Positions 1 to 8,120 of a DNA stretch of 64,000 nucleotides are shown here, in pieces. The DNA comes from Bog-756 sp963699055 (GTDB taxonomy: Bacteria > Actinomycetota > Acidimicrobiia > Acidimicrobiales > RAAP-2), in the NCBI GenBank assembly GCA_963699055.1, contig CAVOTA010000001.1, forward strand, positions 620,001 to 684,000, in the 5' to 3' direction. Numbering within the stretch: the stretch's first letter is position 1; each line of letters starts with the position of its first letter. Below the pieces are notes generated by a model. That model was not told the DNA's origin, did no database searches, and saw only the letters and a program-made list of their open reading frames with translations. The position numbers and the translations under genes are program-made.

Positions 1-818
1 AGGCCGAGGGACGTGGCGTCCCCGGTGGCCCCCGACTCCACCGTGCAGTCGAGGGTCCGCTCGCTGTGCATGCCCCGCACCAGCCGTCGGGGGGTGTCGA
101 GGGCCAGGAGGGTGCCGTGGTCGATGATGGCCACCCGGTCGCTCAAGGTGGCCGCCTCGTCCATGTCGTGCGTGGTGATCACCACCGTCGTGCCCGCCGC
201 CTTCAGCTCCGCGACCTTGTCCCACAGGAAGAGCCGGGCGGCGGGATCCAGTCCGGTGGAGGGCTCGTCGAGGAACAGGACCGACGGGGTGTGCATGAGG
301 GCGCGGGCGATCATCATCCGCTGGATCTGGCCGCCGGAGAAGTCGTCGGGCCGGCCGTCGGGACGGTCGGCGAGGCCGAACTGGTCGAGGAGGGCGTCGG
401 CCAGCTGGTTGCGCCGCGCACGGGGCACGCCGTGGTAGCTGGCGTGGAACAGCAGGTTCTGGCGGACCGACAGCGAGCGGTCGAGGTTGTTCTGCTGGGG
501 GACCACACCGAGCACGCGTCGGGCGCCCACCGGATCGGCCGCCACGTCGATGCCGGCCACCACGGCCCGACCTCCCGTGGGACGGATCCGTGTGGTGAGG
601 ATCCCGATGGTGGTGCTCTTGCCGGCCCCGTTGGGCCCGAGGAACCCGAAGACCTCGCCGCGCCGGACGTCGAAGGTCACGCCGGCCAACGAGTCGACCG
701 GGGACTTGGGGTACCGCTTGGTCAGCCCCTCGACCTCGACGGCCGCGCCCCGGCCGGACGGCCCGGCCCCGGGGGCGGACGCCGGGACGGCGCCGGTGTG
801 ACGAGGTGCGGTGCTCAT
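1..818 (-). CDS. ABC transporter ATP-binding protein, DrrA/ABC-2 type (3' end cut by window)
   Basis: ATPase subunit of an ABC-2 type exporter, of the kind that powers drug or lipid export with a separate membrane permease. Reading the minus strand from the ATG at 818 gives a Walker A GPNGAGKST at about residues 61-69, a signature region FSGGQIQRM, a Walker B LFLDEPSTGLDP and an H-loop TTHDMDEA with His at about 217. The reading frame is open to the window edge at residue 272, so the C-terminal part and the partner permease lie outside. A Pro/Gly/Ala-rich tail of some 25 residues precedes the ABC domain. It diverges from the binding-protein gene at 1049. Family assignment is firm; substrate is unknown. 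Confidence 0.88.
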   Translation of the reverse strand, partial: MSTAPRHTGAVPASAPGAGPSGRGAAVEVEGLTKRYPKSPVDSLAGVTFDVRRGEVFGFLGPNGAGKSTTIGILTTRIRPTGGRAVVAGIDVAADPVGARRVLGVVPQQNNLDRSLSVRQNLLFHASYHGVPRARRNQLADALLDQFGLADRPDGRPDDFSGGQIQRMMIARALMHTPSVLFLDEPSTGLDPAARLFLWDKVAELKAAGTTVVITTHDMDEAATLSDRVAIIDHGTLLALDTPRRLVRGMHSERTLDCTVESGATGDATSLG

Positions 819-897
819 CCCCCGGGTGCACTCCTTTGGCCGACCGGGCCCCGGACGGGCCGGGTCCGGCACGGACGACGTGTCCGCGTCAGGGCCT

Positions 898-909
898 GAC
901 GATACGGTA
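898..909. promoter_or_regulatory. Overlapping divergent -10 elements
   Basis: In the gap between the two divergent genes, TACGGT (903-908) fits a plus-strand -10, and the complements of 898-903 (TATCGT) and 904-909 (TACCGT) fit minus-strand -10 hexamers. This is a motif match only; no clear -35 is seen. Confidence 0.35.
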
Positions 910-974
910 CGGCAGGCACGGTCGGCACGGATGAGCGCACCGGCCGGTGGCAACCGTCCGCCGAGGAGGTGGGG

Positions 975-1052
975 ATGAGGGTCAGCTCCGTCGTGGCCGG
1001 TCCCGTGGGGTGCGCGCGCCGGTGCCGCCGCCGGGGGTCCGGGGGGAGATGA
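975..1052 (+). CDS. Short leader ORF (25 codons) coupled to the binding-protein gene
   Basis: An ATG at 975 follows a strong Shine-Dalgarno (GAGGAGGTGGGG) and opens a 25-codon Arg/Gly-rich frame. Its TGA (1050-1052) overlaps the ATG of the next gene as ATGA. The downstream gene has only a poorly spaced purine run of its own, so ribosomes may load here and re-initiate. Whether the peptide matters is unknown. Three similar arrangements occur at 3382, 23720 and 32047. Confidence 0.4.
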   Translation: MRVSSVVAGPVGCARRCRRRGSGGR

Positions 1053-2581
1053 GCCGCCGGTCGCGGGTGGACCCGATCGCCGCCGCGGGCCGTTCCTGGT
1101 CCCACTTCGCCCACCGCCCACTCGCCACCCGGGTCCGGACCCTGGTCATGGTCGGCGTGGTCGTGGCCGGCGTGGTGGCCTGGGTGGCCGCAGCACCGTC
1201 CGCGACGTCGTCGGCGACCGCCGGCACCCGCCGCCCGGCCCCGCCGGTCGCATCGTCGGGTCCCCCGGGTCCCGACGATGCCAGCACGTCGACCCGGGGG
1301 GTCAGCGCCCATCGGATCAACGTGGTGTTCCCGGTGGTCTCGTTGAATTCGCTGGCCGGACAGGAGGGCTTCGCCCAGGACGCCGAGTACGGCGAGCAGC
1401 AGAAGGCCATCGACTTCTACGTGGGGTTGATCAACCGGGACGGTGGCATCAACGGCCGCACCATCAATCCGATCATCGCCAGCTTCGACCCCACCGACGA
1501 GGCGGACCTGCGGGCACTGTGCAAGACGTGGACCGAGGGGACGCCGGCCGCCTTCGCCGTGCTCGACGGCATCGGCGCGTGGACGGGGGACAACCAGCTG
1601 TGCATCGCCCAGGAGGGCCAGACGCCCTTCATCGGTCAGTGGACCACGGTCACCGACTGGACCGATCAGGGCTCCCCCTACCTGTGGTGGACCGGCCCCG
1701 ACCAGGCGGTCGTCCTCCAGGCCGTGGTCGACTGGGGACTGCGTTCGGGACTCATCGACCGGTCCCGGGCCCTCGGGGTCATCGCCGGCGACCGGGCGTC
1801 GGACCAGCTGGCCCTCGACGACTACCTCCTGCCCGACCTGCGGCGGGCCGGGGTCGACCCCGTCGTCGAGACCATCGCCTCGGACCCGTCGGACACCGCC
1901 ACGACCGACTCCCAGGCCCCGTTGGTCGTCCAGCAACTGCGCAGTGCCGGGGTGACCTCGGTACTCCCGCTCATCCCCTTCAACGTCTTCTACCCGGTCC
2001 TCCAGGCCGAGACCGCCCAGCAGTGGTTCCCGAAACTGCTCCTGAGCGACTACGAGTCGAGCATCGAGTCGGCCCTCGGCCTCATGCCCATCCCCTACGA
2101 GCAGGCGCTCGACGGCCAGGAGGGCCTCACCACCCAGACGCTCGGGGGAGGTCCCACCCCGTCCGGCTACACCGGGCCCAAGGGCTACGACACCGGGGTG
2201 CGCAACTGCTGGGTCCCGTGGCACGCGGCGTACCCGCAGATCCCGTCGGGCGACACGGACGACTTCCTCGAGCAGCAGGGGCCGGTGGTGAGCTGGTGCC
2301 AGGTCATCGACCTGTTCGCCGCGGCCGCCCGGGCCGCAGGACCCGACCTCGACCGCCGGACCTTCGTGACCGCACTCTCCCGCATCTCCGACTTCCCGGG
2401 CACCGTCACACCGGTGCTGAGCTTCGGGCCGGACAAGCGCTACGGGCCGACCGAGTACAAGATCGTGCGGCTCCACAACAACGTGCCGCCGTCGTCGGCC
2501 TGCCAGCTCACCTCCCAGGGCAAGGTCCAGGGGACCTGCTGGGTGACGGTGCAGCCGTTCACCCCGCTGCCCACCGGATGA
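1049..2581 (+). CDS. Branched-chain amino acid-type ABC transporter substrate-binding protein, membrane-anchored
   Basis: Probable extracellular ligand-binding protein (Peripla_BP_6/LivK-like superfamily), 510 residues. An N-terminal hydrophobic segment (about residues 30-50, LVMVGVVVAGVVAWVAA) has no lipobox and should act as signal peptide or anchor. A Ser/Pro/Gly-rich linker leads to a type I periplasmic-binding fold with phrases typical of the family, such as YVGLINRDGGINGRTI and a late SWCQVIDLFAAAARAAG. The ATG at 1049 was chosen over the in-frame 947 start because a coupled leader ORF ends there and the anchor then sits near the N terminus. No permease genes adjoin it. The importer at 9610-14709 lacks a binding protein, so a partnership is possible but unproven. 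Confidence 0.72.
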   Translation: MSRRSRVDPIAAAGRSWSHFAHRPLATRVRTLVMVGVVVAGVVAWVAAAPSATSSATAGTRRPAPPVASSGPPGPDDASTSTRGVSAHRINVVFPVVSLNSLAGQEGFAQDAEYGEQQKAIDFYVGLINRDGGINGRTINPIIASFDPTDEADLRALCKTWTEGTPAAFAVLDGIGAWTGDNQLCIAQEGQTPFIGQWTTVTDWTDQGSPYLWWTGPDQAVVLQAVVDWGLRSGLIDRSRALGVIAGDRASDQLALDDYLLPDLRRAGVDPVVETIASDPSDTATTDSQAPLVVQQLRSAGVTSVLPLIPFNVFYPVLQAETAQQWFPKLLLSDYESSIESALGLMPIPYEQALDGQEGLTTQTLGGGPTPSGYTGPKGYDTGVRNCWVPWHAAYPQIPSGDTDDFLEQQGPVVSWCQVIDLFAAAARAAGPDLDRRTFVTALSRISDFPGTVTPVLSFGPDKRYGPTEYKIVRLHNNVPPSSACQLTSQGKVQGTCWVTVQPFTPLPTG

Positions 2582-2608
2582 CGGGGTGGCGCCCGGCTAG
2601 GCCCCGTC
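2580..2608. terminator. Candidate bidirectional terminator between convergent genes
   Basis: GACGGGG (2580-2586) and CCCCGTC (2602-2608) form a 7-bp perfect stem around a 15-nt loop between two converging genes. There is no U tract, as is common in high-GC actinobacteria. Confidence 0.4.
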
Positions 2609-3310
2609 GGGTCCGCGCAGCCACCGCAGTCCACCGAGGAGGTGCGTCAGGTAGTCCGTGTCCTCCCAGGCGTGGGGGAAGTGGCCCAACGACGTCGAGA
2701 ACACCCGTCCCGCGCCTTCGGTGAAGCACCACGACAGTGGATAGCCACCGTGGGCCGTGGCCGGCGTGCCGCCCGCCGCCGTTCCCTCCGGGCCGAGCTC
2801 GTCGGGTCGCGCCGTCAGCAGCACCTGCGCGTCGGGTCGCAGGTCGGCGAAGAGGTAGACCTCGTCGTGCCAGGTCCAGGTGGGGCCCAGGTGGGCCACG
2901 GCCGGGTGGTCGTGCCGGTGGACGTCGAGGGTGACCGTCGTGGTCCACGGGTGCCCGGCGAAGCGGGCCCCCACGAGCCGCCCGTACCCTGCCCACCCGT
3001 GACACGCGTCGGTGGCCGAGTGCACGGCGAGGACCGTGGTCGCCCCCGACCGCACGCGGTCCAGCAGCACGGTGCGCTGACGCGCCGACCACGGGGTCTC
3101 GCCGATGGTGAACAGGGCGACGACGTCGGCCGACGAGAGGTCGGCGTCGGTGAGTCCGGCGACGTCGGTCACCCGCTCGAACCCGAGCCCCACGATGCCG
3201 GCCAGCTCCTGCACCGCGGCGGCGGACTGGTCGAGGACGCCGTGCACCCCGGCCGGGCCGTCGCGGTAGGGCGCCACCTGGGTGACGTAGAGGAGGCCGG
3301 CTCGGGGCAC
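2597..3310 (-). CDS. ThuA-like domain protein
   Basis: A 237-residue protein of the ThuA (trehalose utilisation) family, which has a class I glutamine amidotransferase-like fold and is usually found beside sugar-catabolic genes. The pattern LLYVTQVAPYRD at the N terminus, DVVALFTIGETPWSARQR, GHPWTTTVTLDVHRHDHP and the C-terminal GRVFSTSLGHFPHAWED match the family's usual order. The exact reaction is not known for most members. The GTG at 3310 lies 6 nt after a TAGGCT -10 element, so the transcript is probably leaderless. It diverges from a GH1 glycosidase, which supports a role in carbohydrate use. Confidence 0.78.
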   Translation of the reverse strand: MPRAGLLYVTQVAPYRDGPAGVHGVLDQSAAAVQELAGIVGLGFERVTDVAGLTDADLSSADVVALFTIGETPWSARQRTVLLDRVRSGATTVLAVHSATDACHGWAGYGRLVGARFAGHPWTTTVTLDVHRHDHPAVAHLGPTWTWHDEVYLFADLRPDAQVLLTARPDELGPEGTAAGGTPATAHGGYPLSWCFTEGAGRVFSTSLGHFPHAWEDTDYLTHLLGGLRWLRGPDGA

Positions 3311-3316
3311 CTCCGG

Positions 3317-3322
3317 AGCCTA
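3317..3322 (-). promoter_or_regulatory. -10 element, leaderless start of the ThuA-like gene
   Basis: Minus-strand TAGGCT lies 6 nt before the GTG start at 3310, the spacing expected when transcription begins at the start codon. Confidence 0.5.
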
Positions 3323-3369
3323 CCGTCGCGGGCCCGCCGCGACCCTGGTCGGCTGGTGGGGCCCGGTGC

Positions 3370-3375
3370 CATACT
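3370..3375 (+). promoter_or_regulatory. -10 element before the leader ORF of the GH1 gene
   Basis: CATACT (close to TATACT) lies 6 nt before an ATG at 3382, consistent with leaderless transcription of the short ORF that overlaps the GH1 start. Confidence 0.4.
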
Positions 3376-3381
3376 GAGCCG

Positions 3382-3432
3382 ATGCGACGGGTCACGGCGG
3401 CGACGGGTCCGGGTGCGGTCCGGGCATGGTGA
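3382..3432 (+). CDS. Short leaderless leader ORF (16 codons) coupled to the GH1 gene
   Basis: The ATG 6 nt after a -10-like hexamer opens 16 codons ending in TGA at 3430-3432. That stop overlaps a GTG (3429) and nearly overlaps an ATG (3426), both in the GH1 frame. The GH1 gene has no obvious Shine-Dalgarno of its own, so coupled re-initiation is plausible. The peptide itself may have no function. Confidence 0.38.
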   Translation: MRRVTAATGPGAVRAW

Positions 3433-4925
3433 CGCCGGACCGCTCGGGGCCGGTGGCACTGCCCGAGGGCTTCCTCTTCGGAGTGGCGACGGCGGGCTTC
3501 CAGATCGAGGGCGGGTTCAACGGTCCGGGCGAGCCGGCCAACAACTGGGCCCGGTGGGAGGCCGGTGGTCGCATCGAGCCGTCGGGCAACGCCTGCGACT
3601 TCTGGCTCCATCCCGACGAGGCCCTCGACCGCGCCGCCTCGATGGGGTGTGAGGCGTTCCGGCTCTCGGTCGAGTGGGCCCGCCTCGAACCCGTCGAAGG
3701 TGCGTACGACACGACCGCCCTCGACGGGTACCGGGCCATCCTCGAGGGCTGCCACGCCCGGGGCATGGAACCGGTCGTCACCCTCCACCACTTCACCCAC
3801 CCGGCGTGGCTGGGCGAGGAGTTCTGGCTGGACCCCACCTCACCGGACCGGTTCGCCGCCCACGTCGAGCGCACCGTGCCCGCCCTGTCCCAGCACTGCT
3901 CCAAATGGGTCACGGTCAACGAACCCAACATCGTCACGCTCATGGGATGGATCGAGGGCGCGTACCCGCCGGGGCGGTCCCGGGCCTTCGACGAGGCCTT
4001 CACCGCCCTGGACAACCTGCTCGCCGCCCACGTGCTGGCCCACCGGTCCATCCACCGGGTGCAGCCCGGTGCCGAGGTCACGGTCAACACCAGCTCGTCG
4101 TCGATCTACGAGCACGACCGCATGCTCACCGATCTGCTCACGGCCCGGGCGGCCGGGGTCGACCGGGCGGACATCGACACCTGGATCGACGAGCGGCGCG
4201 CCCTCCACGACGGGCTGTTCCCTCCCGCCGTCACCGGGGAGCGCCTGCTCCGCGGCCTGTTCGCCGCCTCGTCCCCCTACGGCGCGGGACGCACCGGGTC
4301 GACGGTCGCCGACCTCGTCCGCCCCCGGTTGCGACGGACCGCACCCCGTCGGGTCCTCGACCTGGTCTACGACGGGGACGACCCCCTACCGCTCGACGCC
4401 GCCGGATTCGACTGGTACGACCCCGTCGCCAGCCACGCCACCCGGCGCCCGGGCCACGAGACCTCGGGTGGTCGCCGGTGGGAGCCGAGCCGTGCCATCT
4501 GGGACGTCCGCGTCGATCCCGGGGCCATGACGGGTTGGTGCCGGGACCAGCAGGTGCTGCTGCCCGACCTGCCCCAGTGGATCGTGGAGAACGGGCTCTG
4601 CAACCGGGTCCGCAACGGACGGTCGTACCCGAGGCCCGACGGATGGGACCGACCGCGCTACCTGGCCGAGCACGTGGCCGCCACGGTGGACGCGGTGGCG
4701 GCCGGCGTGCCGGTGACCGCCTACCTCCACTGGTCGCTGGTCGACAACTACGAGTGGGGCTCCTACGAGCCCCGCTTCGGGATCTTCGGCATCGACCGCG
4801 ACCGCGGTCCACGCGGCTTCCGGTGGCTGGACACCGACTCGGAGGGCCGAGATTCGGCCGGCGCCTACCGGCGACTCATCCGGTGGGCCCGGGAGGGCGC
4901 CGAGGGACCTCCGCCGACGGACTGA
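3426..4925 (+). CDS. Glycoside hydrolase family 1 (beta-glucosidase-like)
   Basis: A retaining beta-glycosidase with a (beta/alpha)8 barrel, 499 residues. The family hallmarks are present: FLFGVATAGFQIEG near the N terminus, TLHHFTHPAWL, the acid/base motif TVNEPN with Glu at about 166, the nucleophile motif IVENGL with Glu at about 388, and the C-terminal YLHWSLVDNYEWGSYEPRFG. Length is slightly above the usual 440-480. There is no signal peptide, so it should act in the cytoplasm on imported disaccharides or glycosides. Start could be ATG 3426 or GTG 3429. The adjacent GH4 gene and kinase/aldolase operon suggest one sugar-degradation region. Substrate cannot be read from sequence. Confidence 0.92.
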   Translation: MVTPDRSGPVALPEGFLFGVATAGFQIEGGFNGPGEPANNWARWEAGGRIEPSGNACDFWLHPDEALDRAASMGCEAFRLSVEWARLEPVEGAYDTTALDGYRAILEGCHARGMEPVVTLHHFTHPAWLGEEFWLDPTSPDRFAAHVERTVPALSQHCSKWVTVNEPNIVTLMGWIEGAYPPGRSRAFDEAFTALDNLLAAHVLAHRSIHRVQPGAEVTVNTSSSSIYEHDRMLTDLLTARAAGVDRADIDTWIDERRALHDGLFPPAVTGERLLRGLFAASSPYGAGRTGSTVADLVRPRLRRTAPRRVLDLVYDGDDPLPLDAAGFDWYDPVASHATRRPGHETSGGRRWEPSRAIWDVRVDPGAMTGWCRDQQVLLPDLPQWIVENGLCNRVRNGRSYPRPDGWDRPRYLAEHVAATVDAVAAGVPVTAYLHWSLVDNYEWGSYEPRFGIFGIDRDRGPRGFRWLDTDSEGRDSAGAYRRLIRWAREGAEGPPPTD

Positions 4926-4958
4926 CCACCCACCCGACCCGGGTGCGGGGAGGCTGGA

Positions 4959-4964
4959 TAGAGT
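4959..4964 (+). promoter_or_regulatory. Candidate -10 for the GH4 gene
   Basis: TAGAGT 54 nt before the GTG start of the GH4 gene would give a short 5' leader that includes the Shine-Dalgarno GGGGGAGCTGAGGA. Motif match only. Confidence 0.3.
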
Positions 4965-5017
4965 GCAGCCGTCGACCGTCCAGGGTGCCGTGACGCGCCG
5001 CGGGGGAGCTGAGGACC

Positions 5018-6367
5018 GTGCAGATCACCATCGTCGGGGGCGGCAGCTACCAGTGGACGCCGGAGCTGTTGGCCGACCTGCTCGGGACCGCTTCCCTCCA
5101 CGGCGCCCACATCGTGCTCGAGGACGTCGACCCCGCTCCGCTGGTGAAGATGGAGGCCCTGGCGACCATGCTCGACGGGGCCCTGGGGTCGGGCTGCACG
5201 TTCGCCACCACCACCGACCAGCGGCGGGCGCTCGACGGGGCCGACTTCGTGATCGTGACCATCTCGACCGGCGGGTTCGACTCGATGGCGGTCGACCTCG
5301 ACGTGCCCGCCCGGTACGGCATCCGCCAGTCGGTCGGGGACACCGTCGGCCCCGGGGGCGTGAACCGCTCGCTGCGCAACGTCCCCGTACTGGTGGGTGT
5401 GGCCCGGGACATGGCCGAGGTCTGCCCGGACGCCTGGATGCTCAACATCACCAACCCGATGACGTGCCTCACCCGGGCGGTCTGCCGTGAGACCCCGGTG
5501 CGCGCCGTCGGCCTTTGCCACGAGGTCGGCAACTGGACCATGGACCTGGCCATCGCCCGGGGTCTGCCCGCCGAGTCGGTGCGGGCCACGGTGTCCGGGG
5601 TCAACCACCTCCCGTTCGTCACCGAGCTGCGCGTGGACGGCGAGGACGGCCTTGCGATCCTGCGGTCCATGGTGGACGAGGCCGGGGGGCTCGGGGCCCT
5701 GACCGCCCATGATGGGCGGGTGGAGGCCGAGCCCTTCTCCCACCTGGACTTCGTCCGGCGGCACGTCCTGGCCCTCACCTTCCTCGACCGGTGGGGGGCG
5801 TTGCCCGCCGCCGGCGACCGGCACATCGCCGAGTTCGTGCCGTGGGTGCTGACCGAGATGTCGGGGTGGGGGACGGCCTACAACGTCGAGCTGACCGCCA
5901 TGACCACCCGCCGCCGGCACCAGGAGGAGTACATCGCCGACGTGGACGCCTGGCTGGCCGGCACCAAGGACCTGCACGCCTGGCCGTCGGGGGAGCTGCC
6001 CGCACTGGTCATCGACTCGCTGGTGACCGGCACCCGGCGGGAACTCCCGGTCAACATCCCGAACGCCGGACAGGTCCCGGACCTGCCCGAGGGGTCGGTG
6101 GTCGAGTCGATCTGCGTGGTGGACGGCGACGGCGTGCGGGGCCGGGACCGGGCCACCCTTCCCGCCCCCCTGGCCGAGCTGGTACGCCGGCACGCGGCAG
6201 TCACGGAACTGACCCTGGACGCCGCCCTGGCCGGCGACCGGGCGACGGCCGCCTCGGCCTTCCTCCTCGACCCGCTGGCCGGCCGCGGGGACCTGCGGGC
6301 GACGGAGGCGATGGTCGACGATCTGCTGGCCGGCACGGCGGCGTGGCTGCCCCGGTTCACCGGGTGA
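5018..6367 (+). CDS. Glycoside hydrolase family 4 (NAD- and metal-dependent glycosidase)
   Basis: GH4 enzymes cleave alpha- or beta-glycosides by an NAD+-assisted oxidation-elimination mechanism and need a divalent metal. The 449-residue product starts with the dinucleotide-binding IVGGGSYQWTPEL. It has NITNPMTC and the metal-ligand pair expected in the family: Cys at about 167 in GLCHEVGN and His at about 197 in GVNHLP. The sequence resembles the alpha-galactosidase/LplD-like branch more than the phospho-glycosidases, but this is only an impression. The GTG start at 5018 is preceded by a good ribosome site. It follows the GH1 gene by 92 nt and precedes the dehydrogenase-aldolase-kinase operon by 83 nt, probably the same regulon. 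Confidence 0.88.
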   Translation: MQITIVGGGSYQWTPELLADLLGTASLHGAHIVLEDVDPAPLVKMEALATMLDGALGSGCTFATTTDQRRALDGADFVIVTISTGGFDSMAVDLDVPARYGIRQSVGDTVGPGGVNRSLRNVPVLVGVARDMAEVCPDAWMLNITNPMTCLTRAVCRETPVRAVGLCHEVGNWTMDLAIARGLPAESVRATVSGVNHLPFVTELRVDGEDGLAILRSMVDEAGGLGALTAHDGRVEAEPFSHLDFVRRHVLALTFLDRWGALPAAGDRHIAEFVPWVLTEMSGWGTAYNVELTAMTTRRRHQEEYIADVDAWLAGTKDLHAWPSGELPALVIDSLVTGTRRELPVNIPNAGQVPDLPEGSVVESICVVDGDGVRGRDRATLPAPLAELVRRHAAVTELTLDAALAGDRATAASAFLLDPLAGRGDLRATEAMVDDLLAGTAAWLPRFTG

Positions 6368-6450
6368 CCGCGGCCGGTACCACGACGTGCGACGGGTCCG
6401 GAGCCGCTGTCCGGCCGTTCCCCGGAGCCGACCAGGAGGAGGAGTAGCCC

Positions 6451-7359
6451 ATGCAGCTCGGATTCGTCGGACTCGGGGCCATGGGACTGCCCATGACCCG
6501 ACACCTGCTCGAGGCCGGACACCGCGTCACCGTGGCCTCACGTGGACGGGGTCCGATCGAGGCCGCGGTGGCCCTCGGGGCCGTCGAGGGGGACGGCCCG
6601 GCCGGGGTGGCTGCCGGCGCCGAGGTGGTCTTCCTGTGCGTTCCGAGTTCGCCCCAGGTGGCCGAGGTGGTGACGGCCATGCTCCCCGTCCTCGGCCCGG
6701 ACACGGTCGTCGTCGACTGTTCGACCATCGACCCCGAGGTCTCCCGGGAGCAGCACGCGCGGGTGATCGACACCGGCGCGGGGTTCCTCGACGCCCCGCT
6801 ATCGGGCGGGACCGCCGGTGCCCAGGCGGGCACCCTGACCCTGATGGTCGGCGGCGACGGGGCCACGCTCGAACGGGCCCGGCCGGCCATGGACCCCTTC
6901 GCCGGACGCATCGTGCACGTCGGGGGACCGGGCATGGGCCAGGTCGTCAAGCTCTGCAACAACCTGATCTACGCCGCGCAGATGCTGGCCACGGCCGAGG
7001 CCACCGCCCTGGCCCTCACCTCCGGGGTGGACCCGGTCAAGCTGCTCGAGGTCCTGACCAACGCCACCGGCGACTGTGTCGCCGTCCGCACCCGGCTGCC
7101 CGTGCCCGGCGTGCTCCCCGCCGGTCCGGCCTCGAACCACTGGGCGCCGGGGTTCATGACCGACCTGATGGCGAAGGACCTCGACCTGGCCCTGGCCTAC
7201 GCCGTCCGGGCCGGCGTGCCGCTGACCTCGACGGCCGTGGTCCGCCAGGTGCTGACCGCGGCCTCGGCGGCCGGGTACGGACGGGAGGACTTCTCCTCCC
7301 TGGCCAAGGTGGTCTTCGCGCTGTCGGGCATCGACGGTGACGACGGGGGAGGCCGGTGA
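6451..7359 (+). CDS. NAD(P)-dependent 3-hydroxyisobutyrate dehydrogenase-family reductase
   Basis: A beta-hydroxyacid dehydrogenase of 302 residues. It shows the N-terminal Rossmann motif GFVGLGAMGLPM, the substrate-binding stretch DAPLSGGTAGAQAGTL and the catalytic Lys at about 167 in VVKLCNN. Members reduce small aldehydes such as tartronate semialdehyde, succinic semialdehyde or sulfolactaldehyde, or oxidise the matching hydroxyacids. A strong Shine-Dalgarno (AGGAGGAGGAG) precedes the ATG. It overlaps the aldolase gene downstream as GTGA, so the two are translationally coupled. Pairing with an aldolase suggests it reduces the aldehyde fragment the aldolase releases. Confidence 0.85.
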   Translation: MQLGFVGLGAMGLPMTRHLLEAGHRVTVASRGRGPIEAAVALGAVEGDGPAGVAAGAEVVFLCVPSSPQVAEVVTAMLPVLGPDTVVVDCSTIDPEVSREQHARVIDTGAGFLDAPLSGGTAGAQAGTLTLMVGGDGATLERARPAMDPFAGRIVHVGGPGMGQVVKLCNNLIYAAQMLATAEATALALTSGVDPVKLLEVLTNATGDCVAVRTRLPVPGVLPAGPASNHWAPGFMTDLMAKDLDLALAYAVRAGVPLTSTAVVRQVLTAASAAGYGREDFSSLAKVVFALSGIDGDDGGGR

Positions 7360-8120
7360 CCGCCCCCGTCGACCGGGCGGCGCCGGTCCTGGTCCTGGCG
7401 GCCGACCACCGGGCACGAGGCGTGGCGACGATCGAGCGCTACGACGCGTACCTCGCCGCCCTCGGCGCGGCCCTGCCCCACTGCGACGGGATCCTGGCCA
7501 CCGCGCAGCCGCTGGTCGACCTGGCCCGGTCGGGATCGCTCCGGGCGGGGCAGCGGACCTACCTGTCGATCAACCGGACGGGACTGGCCGGTTCCGCCTT
7601 CGAGCTCGACGACCGGTTGGTGGCCAGCGTCGACCGGGCCGCCAGGGACGGATGGACCGGCGTCAAGCTGATGACGCGGATCGCCACGGACGACCCGGCC
7701 GGTGCGGCCGCTCTGGAACTGCTCGGCCGCGTGCTGGAGGACGCCGCCTCGGCCGGGCTGGAGGCCCTCGTCGAGCCGGTGCGGTGGCGGGACGGTCGCA
7801 TGTCCCGGGCCACCGACGACGTCGTGCTGGCCGCGGTCATCGCCCACGACCTGGGCGCCCCCCTGCTGAAGGTGCCGGTGCCGGACGAGCCGCCCGGCGA
7901 GCGGCGGGTCGCGGCGGTCCGCCGGGTGGTCGAGAGCGTCGGGGTCCCGGTCCTCTTCCTCGGCGGGCCGCGATCGGACGGCCCCCGGGATCCGGGTGAC
8001 CTGGCCCGGGACGTGGTCGACGGCGGCGGCGCCGGACTGGCCGTCGGTCGACTGGTCATCGAGGACCCGGACCCGGCCGGGACGGCCCGCCGCCTGGCTG
8101 AGGTCCTGCGCGGCCGGTGA
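7356..8120 (+). CDS. Class I aldolase, DeoC/LacD/DhnA-like
   Basis: A 254-residue TIM-barrel protein. The N-terminal VLAADHRARG resembles the DhnA/LacD group. GVKLMTRI and the later LLKVPVP are the strands that carry lysines in Schiff-base aldolases; the second is my best candidate for the catalytic Lys. The family includes tagatose-1,6-bisphosphate aldolase and the sulfo-sugar aldolase YihT. The GTG start overlaps the previous stop (GTGA), and its own stop overlaps the kinase start in the same way, so dehydrogenase, aldolase and kinase form one coupled operon. Substrate is unknown; a phosphorylated keto-sugar made by the kinase is the natural guess. Confidence 0.7.
   Translation: MTAPVDRAAPVLVLAADHRARGVATIERYDAYLAALGAALPHCDGILATAQPLVDLARSGSLRAGQRTYLSINRTGLAGSAFELDDRLVASVDRAARDGWTGVKLMTRIATDDPAGAAALELLGRVLEDAASAGLEALVEPVRWRDGRMSRATDDVVLAAVIAHDLGAPLLKVPVPDEPPGERRVAAVRRVVESVGVPVLFLGGPRSDGPRDPGDLARDVVDGGGAGLAVGRLVIEDPDPAGTARRLAEVLRGR

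Noticed and set aside
815..2476. 553-codon minus-strand open frame opposite the binding-protein gene
   Set aside because: Composition is typical of antisense GC-rich shadow; there is no domain, and the plus-strand frame has a clear binding-protein signature.
3674..4993. Long Arg/Pro-rich open frame of 439 codons across the GH1 gene
   Set aside because: It is a shadow frame in GC-rich DNA; the GH1 frame has catalytic motifs and proper codon use. Many similar long shadows elsewhere were dropped for the same reason.
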